Below are positions 59,338 to 64,000 of a DNA stretch of 64,000 bases, in pieces (the stretch's first letter is position 1; every line of letters starts with the position of its first letter). The position numbers and the translations under genes are program-made. This DNA comes from Cavenderia fasciculata (lineage: Eukaryota > Evosea > Eumycetozoa > Acytosteliales > Cavenderiaceae), in NCBI RefSeq assembly GCF_000203815.1, contig NW_004457690.1, forward strand, positions 124,001 through 188,000. Direction: 5' to 3'. A model generated the notes under the pieces. It was given only the letters and a program-made list of their open reading frames with translations. It was not told where the DNA came from and searched no databases.

Positions 59338-61049
59338 ATGGCAGCATCAGCTATCTTTTTAATGGACTCTAAAGGCAAGGTCCTCATCTCTAGAAACTAT
59401 AGAGGTGATGTTCCAATGAGTGTTGCCTCAAAGTTTGTATCTAAACTATTGGAAGAAGAAGATATGAATTTGAAACCAATCATTGAAGAAGATGGTATCT
59501 CTTATATCTACGTTAAACATAATAATCTCTATTGTAAGTTGAAAACTATTCATTGATCATCAAGATAGATTAATAAAACCTAACAATCATTTTATCATAT
59601 TACATTATATTAAATCAAAATATGCATAGTACTTGCAACAACAGAGAGAAACGCAAATGCTGCAACTATATTACTTTTCTTGTACAAGATGATTGAAGTA
59701 TTCAATGAATACTTTAAAGAATTGGAAGAAGAAAGTATACGTGACAACTTTGTCGTCATTTACGAGTTGATGGACGAAATGATGGACTTTGGTTATCCAC
59801 AATCAACTGAACCAAAGATTTTACAAGAGTAATTAATCAAACTAGATAGATAAGAACAAGAGGGCTGGAGATTAACTTTTTCAATTCATTCAAATTTATA
59901 GATATATCACACAAGAAGGTTATAAATTGGAACGTGGTGTAAAGGGACCAGTGTTACCATCAGCTATTACTGGTGCTGTATCATGGAGAAAGGAAGGAAT
60001 TAAATATAACAAAAACGAAGTATTCCTTGATGTTGTTGAAAGCATCAACCTTTTGGTTTCTGCCAATGGTACTGTTCTCAGATCAGAGATTGTTGGTGCC
60101 ATCAAGATGAAATCAAAGTTGTCTGGTATGCCAGAACTTAGATTAGGTTTAAATGATAAAATCCTTTTTGAAAATAGTGCAAAGAGTATGTAAAAAATAG
60201 AGGAAAAAGATTAAAGAAATGGTAGTATCAAGACATTAGTATTTATATTTATTTATTTTATTTTAGCTGGAGCACCAAAAGGTAAGGGAGTTGAATTGGA
60301 AGATGTTAAATTCCATCAATGTGTACGTTTGAGCAAGTTTGAAAATGATCGTACCATTTCATTCATTCCACCTGATGGAGAGTTTGAACTCATGTCATAC
60401 CGTCTCAACACTACCGTCAAGCCACTTATTTGGATTGAATGTATCATGGATTCTCATGCTCACAGTCGTGTTGAATACCTTGTAAAGGCTAAATCACAAT
60501 TCAAGGGTAAATCAATTGCCAATAATGTTCAAATTATTGTTCCAGTACCACCTGATGCTGATTCTCCCAAATTTAGAGTATGTCATTAATAATAATAACA
60601 ACAACAATAATTGGTTTAAACCTACGTTTCTCTAACTTGTTTTATTTATTATTATTTTTAGTGTACAATGGGAACTTGCAAATATGCACCAGAAAAAGAC
60701 GCCATTATTTGGAATATTAAACAATTCCCAGGTGGAGGTAAAGAATTCTTAATGAGAGCTCACTTTGGTCTTCCATCCATTTCAAATGGTAAATATTTAA
60801 ATCAAATAGAAACATGACAACAAGACTCTTTCTTTTCAATACTAATGATTAAATTTCCAATTAATTAAATGTTTAGATGATAAGCCACAAAATAAGCCAC
60901 CCATTATGGTTCAATTCGAAATTCCATATTACACTGTATCAGGTATTCAAGTTCGTTATCTCAAGATCATAGAAAAGAGTGGTTATCAAGCGCTCCCATG
61001 GGTTAGATATGTTTGTTTGTCTGGTGATTACGCTTTCCGTACTGGATAA
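59338..61049 (+). CDS. apm1: AP-1 clathrin adaptor complex, mu subunit
   Basis: Six exons join in frame into about 430 residues, the normal length. The N-terminal longin domain reads MAASAIFLMDSKGKVLISRN, YRGDVPMSVASKFVSKLLEE, RNANAATILLFLYKMIEVFN and VIYELMDEMMDFGYPQSTEP. The C-terminal mu-homology domain reads AVSWRKEGIKYNKNEVFLDV, VESINLLVSANGTVLRSEIV, FIPPDGEFELMSYRL, then PYYTVSGIQVRYLKIIEKSG and QALPWVRYVCLSGDYAFRTG. The ITQEGYKLE and AITGAVSWR stretches are typical of mu1. Mu1 binds YXX-phi sorting signals and works with gamma, beta1 and sigma1 in trans-Golgi/endosome traffic, including lysosomal enzyme sorting in Dictyostelium. No breaks were seen; identification is very strong. Confidence 0.97.
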
Positions 61050-62053
61050 AACAAAATCAAAACGAAATGATTTATCCCCAACAAATAATAATAATAATAA
61101 TAATAATCATATCAAATCACAAACCCTTATAATTTACCAATTTGCTACAACACTATATTCATCAACTCCTTTTTAATAAAATATATGATCAATATTGAAA
61201 ATGACCATAACAAAAATAAAAATATTATTCAATTTGTTTTGATTTAATTTGGTTTTTTATCCAAGCAAAATGAAGAAGCTCTGTGGCTTTTTGCAAAACC
61301 AAATCATTTTATTTTCATTACAATTATTTACTTAATATATAATATATAATATATATATTTTTAAAGATTACTAGTGTATATATTTAACAAAGTTTATGTT
61401 ATTCCAAAGTAGCGGTAAGGAATGATTCCCTGTCACTTATCATTCTAACCTTTCTTTTTAGTTTTTTTTGCCACCACCTTGTAAGAATACAACCTTTTGT
61501 ATTACTTTGCACAAAATAGATTACCATCTTATTAAAAGGTCCGGAATGTGTTTTACCAATTATTTAAATTGTTTGGCAGTATTGCAGGTTTTTACTGTCC
61601 AGCAGTTCCAATATTGATAAAATACTCTTTACGGGAAGAAAGCAACCTTTGCCGTTGACAAATGTCAACAACCAAATAAATATGTCCTCCAGCTCTGTGA
61701 CCAGGTTTTCAAATCGCTTGTAGAACACTACCTTGCCTCCTGTGTTTTACAATCGGTTTGAAAACCTGGTGCAGCAATAGAACAAGTACCAACATCAACA
61801 AAATTTAATCAAATTAAATATGTCCAAATAACAATAAACTTATTCAAGACCAGCAATAAAATGATTTGAGGTGTTTGAAAAAATATATACAATTGATTTA
61901 TTATATCTTTTTAGTAATAAGGCCTGGTTAAGTTCTTAAAAGAAAAAAAAAAGGTAATAAAGAGTTTTGTTGTTTGTTGTTGTTGTTTGTTATTTTTTTT
62001 GTTGTTATTATTATTATATTATGTTTTGTTGTTATTTGTTATTAGTGAGATTT
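61050..62053. other. Intergenic with a long hairpin
   Basis: Convergent 3' flanks of AP-1 mu and the edge gene. The part 61390-61780 is less AT-rich than the rest and holds the 28-bp hairpin and a short palindrome (GTTGACAAATGTCAAC). There is no open frame of note, so it looks like noncoding RNA or element remains. Confidence 0.5.
61701..61769. ncRNA. miRNA-precursor-like hairpin, 28-bp stem, 13-nt loop
   Basis: The arms 61701-61728 and 61742-61769 pair over 28 positions with one mismatch and two G-U (or A-C on the other strand) positions. The loop is 13 nt. Length, tight loop and imperfect pairing fit a Dicer precursor, and dictyostelids do have miRNAs. A foldback transposon remnant is the alternative. 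The strand cannot be decided; the G-U form favours plus. Confidence 0.4.
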
Positions 62054-64000
62054 TTAAATATTGGTAGCTGCCATGGATAAAGCGGATAGACCTTGAAAAG
62101 ATGGGACACAAGAATTATCCTCTATTGTGGAATGAGTAACGGCGGTAGAGGATGGAGAAGTGGCAACCACGTTGTTTGTAGTTGATGTGTTTGATTCGGT
62201 AGTGGCGGATTTGGCAGCAATTTTTTGGGATAATATCAAAGAGGACAAGGGAGACGATTCGGTTGGTTGGAAATGGTTCAAAATATTGATTCTATTGATT
62301 TCTTTTTCGAGCATTGGCTTGATGGAGGAATGGTCGTGCGAGGAAACCATCGAGCTTAAGTTGTCGTAAATCTGACGCAACTGGGTACGCAGACGTTGGA
62401 CTTCCTCAAGTGTCGGGTCCTCTTCTTTGGCGGCGGTGTTGGTGGTGGTGACGGTGATAGGATTGGGCAAGAGAGCGGATGAGGGCAAGTAGGCGACGCC
62501 GCTGCCATGAGATGATTCCCCCTTACCTTCTGATTGGTGTGACGACAAAGGTAAGTGGAATCCCTTCTTCTTATTATTATTGTTGGCGGTTGTGGCGGTA
62601 GTAGTGGCAACGGCGGCGGATGATGCCGATGAGGTGTAATGGAGTGGTGATGATGATGAGGATAGCATCAACAAGCCCATGGGAGTGTCGTCTTCATAGG
62701 ACTTGATCTCTTCAATCTCTTCAATGTTGACATCTTCGCGCTCGTCAATCGAGAGTGAACTCTCGTCTTCACTGCACGATGATGATGACGATGACGAGTA
62801 ATCGTTGCTCATCAACATGGAGATCATGGGAATGGTTGGGATGGGTGCAACTGGAACAGATGATGGTGGTGACGATGTGGTAACTGGCAAAGTGGTCTTG
62901 GAACCTCCGAGCATGCTATCACCACGCGATCTCTTTTTTAGACGTTGAGTTGGTGAGTTTCCGCGTGGCGATGGCACTGGTGATGTCAACGATTGAGACG
63001 ACATGGATTTAATATGACTCGAGATTTGTTCGTGTATTCTCTTGTCAAATGAACTTGACGAGGCACTAGTAGTAGTGGTGGACGGACTGGCAAGTGATGG
63101 AATGAAATTAGATGGTGATGGAACTGTAAGAGTAGTAGTAGTAGCAATTGGGGTAGCTGTGGCAGCGGCAGTAGCAGTAGCAGTGGTAGCAGTGGTAGAT
63201 GTACTATTATTTGTATTTTTCATAGAGTGGTCCTTGTCGGCCTCGCTATAGCTTCTCTTTCTCTTGGTGAGCACCTTTTTGGACTTGATTTCATCCCATG
63301 GATCGGATATTTGTTTCATTCTCCAATACCCATTTTGTTTATAAGTGTCCATACCACTCTCAAACAAATTCTTAGAGTGGGACAACATATCCTGGATTTG
63401 TTTATGCCAGTTATCGGATCCTATAAAAAAAAATAATAATAATATGGTATGTTAGTCATCCATTCTCTTTTCTTTTCTTTTCTTTTCTTTTCTTTTCTTT
63501 TCCATTCTTACTCTTTTTATCAAGACATAATAAATGCCAATGTGCAGTCATGAACCCATAGACATCAGTCTTTAAGTTGAGGAATGGCTTTTGTGGCATT
63601 TCGATTTGCAGACAATAGAATACGATACGCATGATGCATGCCCAAGTGGGAGACTGGTTGTTGACAAATGGACTGCCTCTCTTGCACAACAAACATTCTT
63701 TAAAGGTACAGACGGTTTGATGTGGAGCAAGTTGGTCGTTTCCATTGGCTGTAGTGCCGACTGGGAGACGATCACCAGATGAACGTGGGCTGACTGGTGA
63801 TGTCTTGGACAACAAAATGTCGGCCGATGCTGCTGGACTACTAGCAGAACCTGCATCACCCATCATCGACATGGATGGCGAAAGTGGAGCTTGGATGGGC
63901 AATGGTGACGATGGAGCTGACAATGATTGTGGTGGCGACGAAAGGTTCTTCATACCCAACAAGATCTGAGCTGAAAAGACATCCTTTTGTGACTTTTTCA
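62054..64000 (-). CDS. Probable nuclear regulatory protein with a winged-helix-like domain, N-terminus outside the window
   Basis: On the minus strand the frame is open to the window edge (KKSQKDVFSAQILLGM...), so the true start lies beyond 64000. After a Ser/Pro-rich part comes CTFKECLLCKRGSPF, possibly zinc-binding, then a helical domain: WACIMRIVFYCLQIEMPQKP, FLNLKTDVYGFMTAHWHLLC. An intron (about 63508-63422) falls next, then SDNWHKQIQDMLSHSKNLFE, GYWRMKQISDP. The spacing of Trp, HW and YW residues resembles winged-helix folds. A basic KKVLTKRKRSYSEADKD may be a nuclear signal. The remaining ~400 residues are Ser/Thr/Ala-rich with an acidic stretch (EREDVNIEEIEEIKSYEDD) and a short coil (EEVQRLRTQLRQIYDNLSSM). 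The stop is at 62054. Family not recognised. Confidence 0.8.

Overview
This window comes from a nuclear chromosome of a social amoeba (Dictyostelia), probably a non-discoideum species such as one of the Cavenderia or Heterostelium groups. Three things point there: very AT-rich intergenic DNA and introns with GT...AG ends of roughly 60-200 bp; long Asn, Gln, Ser and Thr runs; and clear orthologues of dictyostelid genes, for example the SH2-domain kinase ShkA and a PP1 with Phe at residue 269. All calls come from reading the sequence. No database search was run, so exon joins are my inference from splice motifs and frame continuity.

Layout, left to right. 1-6405: an edge-truncated membrane protein (-), COP9 signalosome subunit 4 (-) and a multi-pass membrane protein (-). 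8461-9432: PP1 catalytic subunit (+). 10107-12000: a broken Crinkler/RHS-type P-loop NTPase gene (+). 12213-17191: glucosidase II beta (-), and divergently a protein resembling the Fanconi core subunit FAAP100 (+). 17817-19388: a RING/B-box protein whose C-terminal half looks prokaryotic (-). 21014-26052: the autophagy scaffold Atg11/FIP200 (-). 27251-29544: an NT-C2, coiled-coil, tail-anchored protein (+). 30062-36689: a very large coiled-coil protein ending in a fimbrin-like calponin-homology core (+).

37119-39792 is the least ordinary stretch. It holds a candidate circularly permuted tRNA gene, with the 3' half upstream of the 5' half. Next comes a frame-broken gene with several ILEI/FAM3-type domains, lying between two nearly identical ~80 bp repeats, and a small minus-strand coding relic.

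39793-64000: Golgin A7/ERF4 family (+), the Golgi SNARE GOSR2/membrin (-), an RGG-like RNA-binding protein (-), ShkA (+), a low-complexity Asn/Gln-rich protein (+), a vanin/biotinidase-type amidohydrolase (-), an R2R3 Myb factor (-), AP-1 mu adaptin (+) and an edge-truncated regulatory protein (-). Three long imperfect hairpins lie in the intergenic DNA at 58.8, 59.1 and 61.7 kb and could be small-RNA precursors or remains of small transposons.

The genes do not form an operon-like pathway; this is ordinary eukaryotic gene order. Several belong to membrane traffic (AP-1 mu, GOSR2, Golgin A7/ERF4, Atg11) or secretory quality control (glucosidase II beta). Frame breaks in otherwise well-conserved genes (glucosidase II beta and the fimbrin-like gene) may be sequencing or assembly errors.
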